NCBI GenBank assembly: GCA_964602715.1
Contig: CAZRSB010000077.1
Location: forward strand, 1-7,038
DNA: 7,038 nt
Reading direction: 5' to 3'
Origin: Natronoplasma sp964602715
GTDB taxonomy: Archaea; Thermoplasmatota; Thermoplasmata; Halarchaeoplasmatales; Halarchaeoplasmataceae
The notes under the pieces were generated by a model that saw nothing but the letters and a program-made list of their open reading frames with translations, was not told the origin of the DNA and did not search any database. Positions 1 to 7,036 of the stretch are shown piece after piece (within the stretch, counting starts at the first letter, position 1; the number at the start of each line of letters is the position of its first letter). The translations under genes and the position numbers were made by a program.

Positions 1-151
1 AAAATTGATAGAAAATAGTAGACTGTCTGGCTATTTAAATACGAAACGGGATTGATTTATATTCTCTTCAATCGTTCTATATTATATTGTTCTCAAAGAT
101 TTCTCTTTAATATACAGAATCCCCCTTATTCTCTTTTTTGGAACTCTATTA

Positions 152-169
152 TTAGGAGGTTTAGGAGGT
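152..169. repeat. Perfect 9-base tandem repeat TTAGGAGGT x2
   Basis: TTAGGAGGT occurs twice back to back. Each copy contains AGGAGGT, which resembles a strong Shine-Dalgarno sequence on the plus strand, but no real open frame follows: the nearest candidate, TTG at 183, stops after 14 codons. GGAG at 164-167 can also pair with CTCC at 173-176 over a 5-base loop. The function is unknown. Confidence 0.5.
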
Positions 170-184
170 ATACTCCAAGGATTT

Positions 185-216
185 GAAAAAAATATTGATT
201 AATTCCAGGTTCAATA
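185..216 (-). terminator. Probable terminator of the type IIG gene
   Basis: Read on the minus strand, an inverted repeat TATTGA (216-211) and TCAATA (198-193) with a 12-base loop is followed at once by seven T residues (192-186). It begins about 50 bases past the stop codon of the type IIG gene. The stem is short and AT-only, so the T tract, which is the main archaeal termination signal, is probably the functional part. Confidence 0.4.
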
Positions 217-266
217 GAAAATACTAACCATATTAATGATACAAAGGGAAAGTCACTAAAATTATT

Positions 267-3200
267 TCAAAATTTCTCAAGGAATTCCTCAATAACCTCT
301 ATATCGTCATCATTTAAGTCATATAACTCATATACAATTTCATTGATTTCTTCCTCTAATTTTTCTATATTAGGCATTTCCTCTAATTTTTCTCTGTCTT
401 CCTCATATTGTTTTAAAATATTTTTTACGACCTTATTTGACTTGGGAACAAGTATTTCGACTAAACTATTCTTTTTTAGATTCAAACCATCTAGTGATTT
501 TTTCAGAAATTCAGCCTTGTCTTCAGTTTCTGTTTTAAATAATTCTATTATCTTTCTTTTTCCAATCACTATTTGATATTCATCCTCTGTAGATTTTTGA
601 ATTTTTGGGGTGATATCTCGTCTCCTTACATCAGAACTGTATTTTTTAGAAACCAACTCTGCTGTATTTGGATAATAACCTTGAGGGAATAATGATATTT
701 TCTTTTTCAGTTCTTTTAAGCCATTTATTATTTTTAAGTCAATTTCTTCTTTCTCTTTAAGTCTTATAGGAAGATACTTTAAAAATCGATCTTCGAATTT
801 ATAGGTCGAGCCTCTGTGAACGACCCCACATTCTTTTATATAAAAGTTTGTAATATCTGAATTTATAATAGATAGGATGATGTCTGAATATTTTTTATAT
901 TCTTCTTTAATCTGAAGACCATAGATATCGGGACCAAAAACATATGAGCTCTCTTTATCTATTGAGGCAGAACTAGTTTGTGAAAAACCATTAACCATTA
1001 TTTTCGTTTTTTCATATTTTTGTAAGCTCCTAGGTGCAGAATACTCAAACCATTGTTTATTTTTAGATAAACTTCTTCTAGATTCTAGTTTTTCCTTAAA
1101 TTCTGAAAGGTATTCATAGGTTTTCGGATACTCTTTCTTAAAAGCAGAGCCATCAATTGGTTTTCCTGACTCATAGGGAAATATCACAATTTGACCTTGG
1201 TCTTCTGGCTGCCATTTTCCTGCATCATCGATATAAGGTTTAGTTTTATCTTTTTCTATTTCATATATCTCTCCATTTTTTTCTGATTGGATTTTAATAT
1301 TTTCTCCTAATTCTGCTTTTTTATTAGCAGTAAAGATTTTTTTTGCTCCTGTACTTAACCCTTCAAATAAAGCACTGTCCGTTTTAGAAGATGATGATAC
1401 ATCAATTAAGCTATGGTCTGATTTAATTTTATTCAGTATTTCTTTTTCTTCATCAGGAGTGAATATCCATGGCTTACTCTCTAATTCATCAATGGGGTAC
1501 AAAAAACAATCAAAATATTCTTCTTTAATATGACTTAAATCATCTGAAAGAGCGTCTAATTTGTTTCTTAATTTTTCTAGTATTCTCTTTTCATCTCTTT
1601 GAAAGTCATATTGAGAATAAAACCTAGCAACTTTTATTTTTTCTACATTTTTCTTACTTTGTAAAATTTCAATAGCAGGATAATTTACCGCATCTTCAAA
1701 TATATTAGAATCTTTAAAGTCTATGTACTCTAATAGAGATGCTTTCTTTAATATTATATTTCTGATTTGTCTGCCATAATTGACTTTCGCAAATCGATTA
1801 GGAGTGATATAACCTAATAACCCTTCATCTAACCATGAGATGCCTCTTTCCAAGAATGGTAAATAAATATCATAATTTCCTTGAGTACTTTGATAATCAT
1901 TCTCCAAATTTTCTTTTTGTTGGTCACCCAAAGTCTGAATTTCCACATACGGTGGATTCCCAACCACATAGTCATATTTCTGCTCATTTTTTAGCAATGC
2001 TGCCAAGAAAATATCCTCGATAGACTTTATCAACCTTCCATCGTCAAATTCCGTCTGTAACTCATATATCTTCTCTATCAATTCATTACCAAAAGTTCTA
2101 AAGAAACTAGATATCTGGCTCCAATCTTTATCAGAAAGATAATGTTTCTTCAGAATTGCCTCAAATCTTTCTTCATCAAATTCTGGAATTTCACCATCAT
2201 CCATATCCTCTGCCTGCTTTTTAACAACATCAAAAAGGCCCTGCAGAGCCCCGAAATATTCTTCGTTGTTATAAATATCTGTATTCCTTAAAACGGTCTC
2301 AGAATGAGGCATCAAAAAGCTCTCTTCAAAAAACTCACCTTCTTCTCCTTCAACCGGTAACTGTACTTTCATCGAGAATCTCTTACCATTCTCGAAATCT
2401 TTCAGAGTTATATCTCCCGTCTCACTTTCATCCACGAGAGAATCCGTCCTGAATATAGGTACCCTTTTCAATACAAACCTTGGATCATCCTCGATAGCCC
2501 TCTTGTAATATGGAAGGAGAACGAGCATGAACTGTATCTGGGCCATTATGGTAGCGAAAGGATGTATGTCGAATCCTACTATCCTGTAGTTATTACATAG
2601 ATTGTCGAGAACCCAATCCCATCCTTTGTCTTCAGCAACATCTTCTGAAGCTTCTAAATACCTTTTCAATGCAGTCACTAGAAATGTTCCGGAACCACAC
2701 GCAGGATCTAACAACCGTTTATCCAAAACCTTCCTACCTTCGTAATCAACAGAATCTAAAATGTAATCTACGACTTCTTGTGGTGTATAAAATTCTCCTA
2801 ACGCCTTTCTAGTGTCTTTGTCAAAGTACCTTTGATACAGAATACCTAATGGATCTCCTTTTATTTCTGAAAAGTCAAATTTGCAGAAAGTCAGCAATAT
2901 CTTTCTGATCTTCTCTCCAAATTCGTCCATCGCATAGGTCAGTTCTTCATCAGACAATTTGAAAAAGTCTCTAAAACTTCGACCTTCATAAGGTTCGGTC
3001 CACCAGTAAAATATGTCTTCCTCAAATACGGAGGAAACAAGTTTATCACGCATGTCAGAGACCAGATCTTGGGTTATCTTAGCCCAGGAAGCTCTAGGTA
3101 TATCGCCTCTAAAGGACGCTCTTTCGATCTCAGTTTCTATAAAGCCTACGAATTTGATATCCGCAAATTCATAGTCCTCAGCTGATTTAGCTAAAATCAA

Positions 3201-4031
3201 TCTAGTGAACAAAGCATAAGTGGTCTCTAAACAAAACATGAATTTATACAAATCTTCTTGTTTATCGCTTAAACCACATTCTTCCATTATCGGTTTCCAA
3301 TTTTTAGGGACCTTATCGGGTTTCTTCGCATAAGACATCTTCCAGAAGTCATAAGCACTTTTCAAAAAGCCAAATTCGCCTTTGCTTTCCATCTCATTAA
3401 ACAAGTCGATTGTATATCTCAATAGATCTCCAAAAGCAGAATCTTTCTTCAGTTTGAAGTTTTCAAAAAAGTGTTCTCTCGAGGCTTCGTCCTTTAGATT
3501 TAATTTTTCTTGAGGATCTTCAAATTCCTTCAAATAGTCAGCTACAACTCCGATCTGTGTGAGATCATATTCCGGTTTTTTGATATTCTGGACTATCGTA
3601 GAAACCTTTTTCCTCTCTAAATCCAAAACATTTTTTCCAAATTTTTTGTCGTAGTTATTCCGTATCCTTTCGTAAAAATACAATTCAAATCCATTGTAAA
3701 GAAGACCGTATTTAGCTTTCAACGGCTTCATGTATCTATTCCAAAGCTGATCAAAGTGTTCTACTAAATTCCGAACCGTTGGTTTTTTGAACTCGATAAC
3801 AGCTCTCACATTTCCATAATCGTCAGTAACATGGATATCTGTCCTCTTCTGGTCTTTAACAGTCTCTTCAACATGAATATCATCTTCATCATAACCTAAC
3901 TTCTCTAAAATACCAGATTTGTGAAAATATCTCATCAGCTTTTTTTCACTGATGTCTTTATTTTCTTTACACTTTTCATGTATCTCCATTAATTTTTCTA
4001 AGATGATATCTGGTTCGGGGATTGTCAACAC
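267..4031 (-). CDS. Type IIG restriction-methylase fusion, Eco57I-like N6-adenine methyltransferase
   Basis: A single chain that probably both methylates adenine N6 and cleaves DNA at its own recognition site. Residues 1-150 form a PD-(D/E)XK-type nuclease domain with D65 and E80-F-K82. Residues about 390-790 form the S-adenosylmethionine-dependent methyltransferase: GEFYTP (412-417), motif I DPACGSGTFL (442-451), FD (487-488), and catalytic motif IV NPPY (692-695), with a roughly 200-residue insertion between the last two. Residues about 855-1090 look like a target-recognition domain of the TaqI C-terminal type (FPY 951-953, YPKTYEYL 968-975, LPI 1087-1089). An acidic helical tail (about 1205-1254) ends in the IVYELYDL pattern common in such enzymes. 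The GTG start is chosen because a TATA-like box lies 26.5 bases upstream; the next in-frame ATG is codon 15. Stop is TGA. From about residue 705-760 onward the gene becomes strikingly AT-rich. BREX PglX also carries this methylase but lacks the nuclease domain, and no other BREX genes are present. The site recognised cannot be read from the sequence. Confidence 0.9.
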   Translation of the reverse strand: MLTIPEPDIILEKLMEIHEKCKENKDISEKKLMRYFHKSGILEKLGYDEDDIHVEETVKDQKRTDIHVTDDYGNVRAVIEFKKPTVRNLVEHFDQLWNRYMKPLKAKYGLLYNGFELYFYERIRNNYDKKFGKNVLDLERKKVSTIVQNIKKPEYDLTQIGVVADYLKEFEDPQEKLNLKDEASREHFFENFKLKKDSAFGDLLRYTIDLFNEMESKGEFGFLKSAYDFWKMSYAKKPDKVPKNWKPIMEECGLSDKQEDLYKFMFCLETTYALFTRLILAKSAEDYEFADIKFVGFIETEIERASFRGDIPRASWAKITQDLVSDMRDKLVSSVFEEDIFYWWTEPYEGRSFRDFFKLSDEELTYAMDEFGEKIRKILLTFCKFDFSEIKGDPLGILYQRYFDKDTRKALGEFYTPQEVVDYILDSVDYEGRKVLDKRLLDPACGSGTFLVTALKRYLEASEDVAEDKGWDWVLDNLCNNYRIVGFDIHPFATIMAQIQFMLVLLPYYKRAIEDDPRFVLKRVPIFRTDSLVDESETGDITLKDFENGKRFSMKVQLPVEGEEGEFFEESFLMPHSETVLRNTDIYNNEEYFGALQGLFDVVKKQAEDMDDGEIPEFDEERFEAILKKHYLSDKDWSQISSFFRTFGNELIEKIYELQTEFDDGRLIKSIEDIFLAALLKNEQKYDYVVGNPPYVEIQTLGDQQKENLENDYQSTQGNYDIYLPFLERGISWLDEGLLGYITPNRFAKVNYGRQIRNIILKKASLLEYIDFKDSNIFEDAVNYPAIEILQSKKNVEKIKVARFYSQYDFQRDEKRILEKLRNKLDALSDDLSHIKEEYFDCFLYPIDELESKPWIFTPDEEKEILNKIKSDHSLIDVSSSSKTDSALFEGLSTGAKKIFTANKKAELGENIKIQSEKNGEIYEIEKDKTKPYIDDAGKWQPEDQGQIVIFPYESGKPIDGSAFKKEYPKTYEYLSEFKEKLESRRSLSKNKQWFEYSAPRSLQKYEKTKIMVNGFSQTSSASIDKESSYVFGPDIYGLQIKEEYKKYSDIILSIINSDITNFYIKECGVVHRGSTYKFEDRFLKYLPIRLKEKEEIDLKIINGLKELKKKISLFPQGYYPNTAELVSKKYSSDVRRRDITPKIQKSTEDEYQIVIGKRKIIELFKTETEDKAEFLKKSLDGLNLKKNSLVEILVPKSNKVVKNILKQYEEDREKLEEMPNIEKLEEEINEIVYELYDLNDDDIEVIEEFLEKF

Positions 4032-4053
4032 CTGGTAGGCATAATAATGATCC

Positions 4054-4070
4054 TAAATAAATTCTTTTGG
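4054..4070 (-). promoter_or_regulatory. Archaeal TATA box and BRE-like element for the type IIG gene
   Basis: On the minus strand TTTATTTA (4061-4054) is preceded by the purine-rich stretch AAAAGAA, as in a BRE. The octamer centre is 26.5 bases from the G of the GTG start, the distance expected if transcription begins at the start codon. There is no Shine-Dalgarno sequence. The nearby ATG at 4042 opens a frame that stops after five codons, so the GTG is preferred. Confidence 0.6.
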
Positions 4071-4087
4071 TTATTTTCCTCAGAAAG

Positions 4088-4098
4088 ATCAAAAATCA
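4088..4098. repeat. 11-base direct repeat, copy 1, flanking the HD gene
   Basis: ATCAAAAATCA here recurs in the same orientation at 6208-6218, so the two copies bracket the AT-rich HD gene. Flanking bases do not match. An 11-base match in AT-rich DNA can arise by chance, so this is only weak evidence for a cassette boundary. Confidence 0.3.
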
Positions 4099-4115
4099 AT
4101 TTTTTTTTTTTGATT
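4090..4115 (-). terminator. Possible terminator of the HD gene
   Basis: On the minus strand AATCAA (4115-4110) and TTGATT (4099-4094) form a 6-base inverted repeat around an all-A loop, with a short T run (4095-4091) at the end. It lies about 70 bases past the HD gene stop. The plus strand carries 12 consecutive T here (4100-4111). The stem is weak; the position is the main support. Confidence 0.3.
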
Positions 4116-4185
4116 GATATTTAATATAAAATTGGCTTTTATCAGTAATTTAAATAACCGAACATTTCAATCATAATACAATTAC

Positions 4186-6135
4186 TCAGATATCTAATAA
4201 TTCGTGATTAAACTTTATAATAAATCTAAATTTGTTAGGGAACCTTTTATCTATGATATTTCTAACATGACCTAGTTTGTCTCCACTTTCATTTCTCTTG
4301 CTAAGATTATCAGTAGTACTTATCTCATGAAGATAAATCTTTGGTTTTGTATTTATTCCTCTATATTCTATTGAAATTATGTCTATTTCTCTTAATTTGT
4401 TTCCATCATCTTCTAAAACGTTCAAAGAAGGATATGTCCAAAATTTATTAGAACAGTTTTTATTATTTAATATGACGTTCAAATATCCTTTAAATTCTTT
4501 TAATATGGCTTTATTGGAACCACGAGGAGATTTAGTTTGAAGATACTCTAGTAATCCTTTTAGGAATTTGGCTTTAATTTTTTCTGGCGATTTAATAATT
4601 AAATCTAGGAATAATTCCTTTAATATATTGCTCAGGGCTTCCTCGTTATAGATACCTGGTTTTTCATGCATATCTTTAAGAAATTGAAATCTAATTTTAT
4701 TTTCTTCAGTGAAAGAATCAAATAATTTCTCAATTTCTACGTTACTCGTAACATATTCCTCTATCCGATTTTTTACATATTCATATCTCTCATAATTAAC
4801 TTCGGTTTCATAACCCATTAAAAATTCAGTAAGCTGAGTTTTTTCAGATCTCTCTTCTATAGAAAATGAATTTTCAACATCCTTTATGGCTCGTAATATT
4901 CGTTTTGGATCTTCGTTATCAGTATGCCAAAAAATGTTAATTTGATATTGATACTTATCAATAAAAGCAGGATATTCAGAATCAAATAAATTACCAAAAT
5001 CATCGTTACCGGGAGGACTTATCATATCAGCTGTAACAAAATATCCCTCTTCCTCATAGTAATCTAAAAAATCTTTTCCTACTTTATGTGCAATATCCTT
5101 TTCCACTTTAATCGGATTTTTTCTTTCAGAAGAGTAATTATCTCTATAAATCAATTCTATATCATCATTTTTCAATGATCTACTTAACTCATTAAATTTG
5201 TACTGATTATATCCTATTTCAAATCCGAACTCATTAACCTCTTTAATTAACTCATTATCATTCATTTGAAATAAATTATTTAAGGTTAAATCCTCTTCTA
5301 AAATGAGTTTTGCTATTTTTCTCGCTAATAGATTTTCTAAGGCCATTACCTTGTGGTCAAAATATATTTTTCTCCTCAAAATATCATGATATGAATCTAA
5401 TAAACTTGTTTCTTTAGGTGCTACAACACCTTCATCTTTTGAGATAGAAATGTTATTGATAAATGGTATTAAATTAATATTTAAATTAAACAGATTTATA
5501 TAATAAGCATCCCTCATAACAAAATCTATTCTATCTAAAAACATAAGAACTTTGTATCCAGCGTGCTCTTTATCTATAATATATCTTAAAACTACTTCTT
5601 TTCTCCCTTCAGGTATTTCATCATTTTCTAATATTTTTTTTCCTTCAAACCATTTATGTAATTCAAAATAATTAGAGGTTTTAAGAAACTTCTTTAGAGA
5701 ATTTTTTTTATTTCTAGACATATCCAAATAATTAGTGATTTCTTTAATTATTTTATCTATTTGATTTTTTATTGTATCATCATATCGATCTAAATTATAT
5801 GCCCAACAAATAGCTGATTCGGTAGCATAAGTATAGGGAAGATGCCCAATACCATGAAGTATAGCTGCTAGTTTGAGGTTTTTAGATTGTAAATCAGCTC
5901 TATTTAATTGAGATTTAGCTTCTTTCTCTAATAAATCTACTAAATAATAAAGCCCAAGTGTATGCTCAAATTTTGAATGTTTCGATAACGAATAAATTTC
6001 TCTAATCCCACCAAGATGGTTTATCTTTTTTAATCTAGATATCTCATCTCTAATGGATTTGTTGTTTATTATATTAAATGTAGACTCATCTATCCTAATA
6101 TAATCATAGAGAGGGTCAATATGAGATCTTTCCAT
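4186..6135 (-). CDS. SAMHD1/dGTPase-fold HD protein with degenerate HD motif and possible C-terminal nuclease-like domain
   Basis: Numbered from the ATG, residues about 5-260 match the HD phosphohydrolase family that includes SAMHD1 and dGTPases: an N-terminal DPLYDYI segment, HSKFEH ending at H58, HGIGHLPYTY from H94, and DRIDFVMRD at 201-209. H58, H94, H98, D201, D204, R208 and D209 are kept. The metal-binding Asp of HDxxH is Gly95, and the His usually found nine residues after the first His of that motif is Tyr103, so dNTP hydrolysis is doubtful. The middle is helical and unrecognised. The C-terminus holds EID (583-585) and HEIS (603-606), spaced like a PD-(D/E)XK core but with Ser in place of Lys. 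ATG at 6135 is preferred to an in-frame TTG two codons earlier (6141). Stop is TGA. The gene is far more AT-rich than its upstream neighbour, suggesting transfer. A defence or nucleotide-sensing role is inferred from context; HD membership is firm, the C-terminal domain speculative. Confidence 0.8.
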   Translation of the reverse strand: MERSHIDPLYDYIRIDESTFNIINNKSIRDEISRLKKINHLGGIREIYSLSKHSKFEHTLGLYYLVDLLEKEAKSQLNRADLQSKNLKLAAILHGIGHLPYTYATESAICWAYNLDRYDDTIKNQIDKIIKEITNYLDMSRNKKNSLKKFLKTSNYFELHKWFEGKKILENDEIPEGRKEVVLRYIIDKEHAGYKVLMFLDRIDFVMRDAYYINLFNLNINLIPFINNISISKDEGVVAPKETSLLDSYHDILRRKIYFDHKVMALENLLARKIAKLILEEDLTLNNLFQMNDNELIKEVNEFGFEIGYNQYKFNELSRSLKNDDIELIYRDNYSSERKNPIKVEKDIAHKVGKDFLDYYEEEGYFVTADMISPPGNDDFGNLFDSEYPAFIDKYQYQINIFWHTDNEDPKRILRAIKDVENSFSIEERSEKTQLTEFLMGYETEVNYERYEYVKNRIEEYVTSNVEIEKLFDSFTEENKIRFQFLKDMHEKPGIYNEEALSNILKELFLDLIIKSPEKIKAKFLKGLLEYLQTKSPRGSNKAILKEFKGYLNVILNNKNCSNKFWTYPSLNVLEDDGNKLREIDIISIEYRGINTKPKIYLHEISTTDNLSKRNESGDKLGHVRNIIDKRFPNKFRFIIKFNHELLDI

Positions 6136-6150
6136 TTTCAAATACCCATA

Positions 6151-6168
6151 ATGATTATATCATAAATA
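6151..6168 (-). promoter_or_regulatory. AT-rich promoter region of the HD gene with 13-base palindrome
   Basis: On the minus strand TTATGATA (6165-6158) is centred 26.5 bases from the ATG at 6135, matching the TATA spacing of the two other genes, although the sequence is a poorer TATA match. If the TTG at 6141 is the true start, TAATATTT (6171-6164) would be the box instead. The palindrome ATGAT-TAT-ATCAT (6151-6163, plus strand) overlaps this region and could be a repressor site. Confidence 0.4.
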
Positions 6169-6207
6169 TTAATATAATTTTTTGTTTTGATGTTTTCTAA
6201 AATCTTT

Positions 6208-6218
6208 ATCAAAAATCA
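6208..6218. repeat. 11-base direct repeat, copy 2, flanking the HD gene
   Basis: ATCAAAAATCA is identical and in the same orientation as the copy at 4088-4098 on the far side of the HD gene. It sits in the 160-base spacer upstream of the HD gene, which is otherwise non-coding, very AT-rich and contains a T9 run (6244-6252) and the near-repeat TGACAAAAA/TGACAAAGA (6252-6269). No strong terminator for the upstream nuclease gene was found there, only a T5 tract on the minus strand at 6260-6256. Confidence 0.3.
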
Positions 6219-6295
6219 GTTAATTTAAAGTTTCCTTCTTTTATTTTTTTTTGACAAAAATGACAAAGACTAACTACAATACGAGGATAAAATGA

Positions 6296-7006
6296 TTAAT
6301 ATTTTTTTAAATATAACTCGTACCTCAGCTCCCCAGGACCTTTTACAACAACCTCCGTCTTATCTTTCTCCTCCACATCCTCGATCACTTTTCTCAAAGA
6401 ATCAAAATTCTCAGGGAGATATCTTTCTTTTTGCACTATCATCAGAACAAAAGTCCTCTTCAGATAACTGGTTGCGTCTTGGTACTTACTTATCTGATGA
6501 GGTAATTTATCTCTACTACCACTACCAGCGAACTTAGCCTCTATCAAATAATTCCTGTTTTTGGAGCTGTGACTGACAAATATATCGGCTTGATACCTTC
6601 CTAAACTTTTCTCGACTTCCACTTCATATGGCGTGTTCTTCAACTCATATCTTAAACCTTGACAGACTTCTGAACAGATCCATTTCTCCCTAACACTCTT
6701 AGATTTCTTATGACCCGCATTTTTAGAGATCCGTATCTCTTCCAATACGTTCCTGATCTTAGTAGTGATCTGTTTAGGTGTAGAATCTGACAATTCTTCT
6801 CTCAAAAACTGCATCAATTCGTGATATGAGACCTCATTTTTCTCGATAGACCGTTTCAAAGAATCCCTTATCGAGCCTACGAAGGAATTCTTTCCGTCCT
6901 GTTCCGAATAAGAGTTCACTTTCGGACAAAACTCTCTTCTTACCGCTCTCAATTCCTTAACACTCAATGCGTTCAACATCTGACGTAAAGGCCCTGCCCT
7001 AGGCAT
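6296..7006 (-). CDS. PD-(D/E)XK nuclease-like protein
   Basis: A 236-residue protein whose C-terminal half (about 115-220) has the restriction-endonuclease-like core: a possible first Glu at E130 or E132, D141 in ADIF, E156-A-K158 in IEAKF, and the QxxxY motif Q171-Y175 in HQISKYQ. Together these catalytic and QxxxY motifs are typical of active PD-(D/E)XK DNases, so the predicted activity is metal-dependent DNA cleavage. The N-terminal half (about 1-110) is a charged helical region containing LSVKELRAV; it may bind DNA or a partner, but I do not recognise the family. There is no signal peptide or membrane segment. The ATG start is supported by a TATA box 26.5 bases upstream; no Shine-Dalgarno sequence is present. 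Stop is TAA. Base composition is close to 40 percent GC in sampled lines, unlike the HD gene next to it. No dedicated methylase is adjacent; the type IIG gene has its own nuclease. It could be a restriction, repair or defence nuclease. Confidence 0.8.
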   Translation of the reverse strand: MPRAGPLRQMLNALSVKELRAVRREFCPKVNSYSEQDGKNSFVGSIRDSLKRSIEKNEVSYHELMQFLREELSDSTPKQITTKIRNVLEEIRISKNAGHKKSKSVREKWICSEVCQGLRYELKNTPYEVEVEKSLGRYQADIFVSHSSKNRNYLIEAKFAGSGSRDKLPHQISKYQDATSYLKRTFVLMIVQKERYLPENFDSLRKVIEDVEEKDKTEVVVKGPGELRYELYLKKY

Positions 7007-7028
7007 CGGATGTTAAACTAAAAGAGGT

Positions 7029-7036
7029 AATATAAA
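7029..7036 (-). promoter_or_regulatory. Archaeal TATA box for the PD-(D/E)XK nuclease gene
   Basis: TTTATATT on the minus strand (7036-7029) is a near-consensus archaeal TATA box. Its centre is 26.5 bases from the A of the ATG, which implies a leaderless transcript. Any BRE would extend past the right edge of the window. Confidence 0.65.

Larger units (their letters stand above)
1..266. other. Non-coding region downstream of the type IIG gene
   Basis: No convincing reading frame was found on either strand; all frames are broken by stops. It contains a perfect 10-base palindrome TATTTAAATA at 32-41, which could act as a TATA element on either strand; an inverted repeat GATTGA/TCAATC with a 12-base loop at 50-73; a 9-base tandem repeat at 152-169; and the likely terminator of the type IIG gene at 185-216. 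The palindrome might serve a promoter for a gene beyond the left edge, but no gene start is visible. What lies left of base 1 is unknown. Confidence 0.6.

Noticed and set aside
201..232. tRNA-like GGTTCAATAG segment in the left flank
   Set aside because: No acceptor, anticodon or D-arm pairing could be built around it.
343..576. Plus-strand 77-codon frame
   Set aside because: Antisense to the C-terminal tail of the type IIG gene; Ser/Phe-rich translation typical of the complement of Lys/Glu-rich coding sequence.
1835..2023. Plus-strand 62-codon frame
   Set aside because: Antisense to the methylase motif IV region, with no start signal and no recognisable domain.
267..4031. BREX PglX assignment
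   Set aside because: The N-terminal PD-(D/E)XK nuclease domain and the absence of any other BREX gene favour a type IIG enzyme.
4100..4111. T12 tract as a phase-variation switch
   Set aside because: It lies downstream of the HD gene and more than 30 bases upstream of the type IIG TATA box, neither in a coding frame nor within the core promoter.
6251..6537. Plus-strand 81-codon frame (6292-6537) preceded by TTGACA-N18-TACAAT and GAGG, like a bacterial promoter and ribosome site
   Set aside because: It lies entirely antisense to the nuclease gene, whose catalytic motifs are intact; the translation resembles no family, and the other starts show archaeal rather than bacterial signals. Probably a coincidence in AT-rich DNA.
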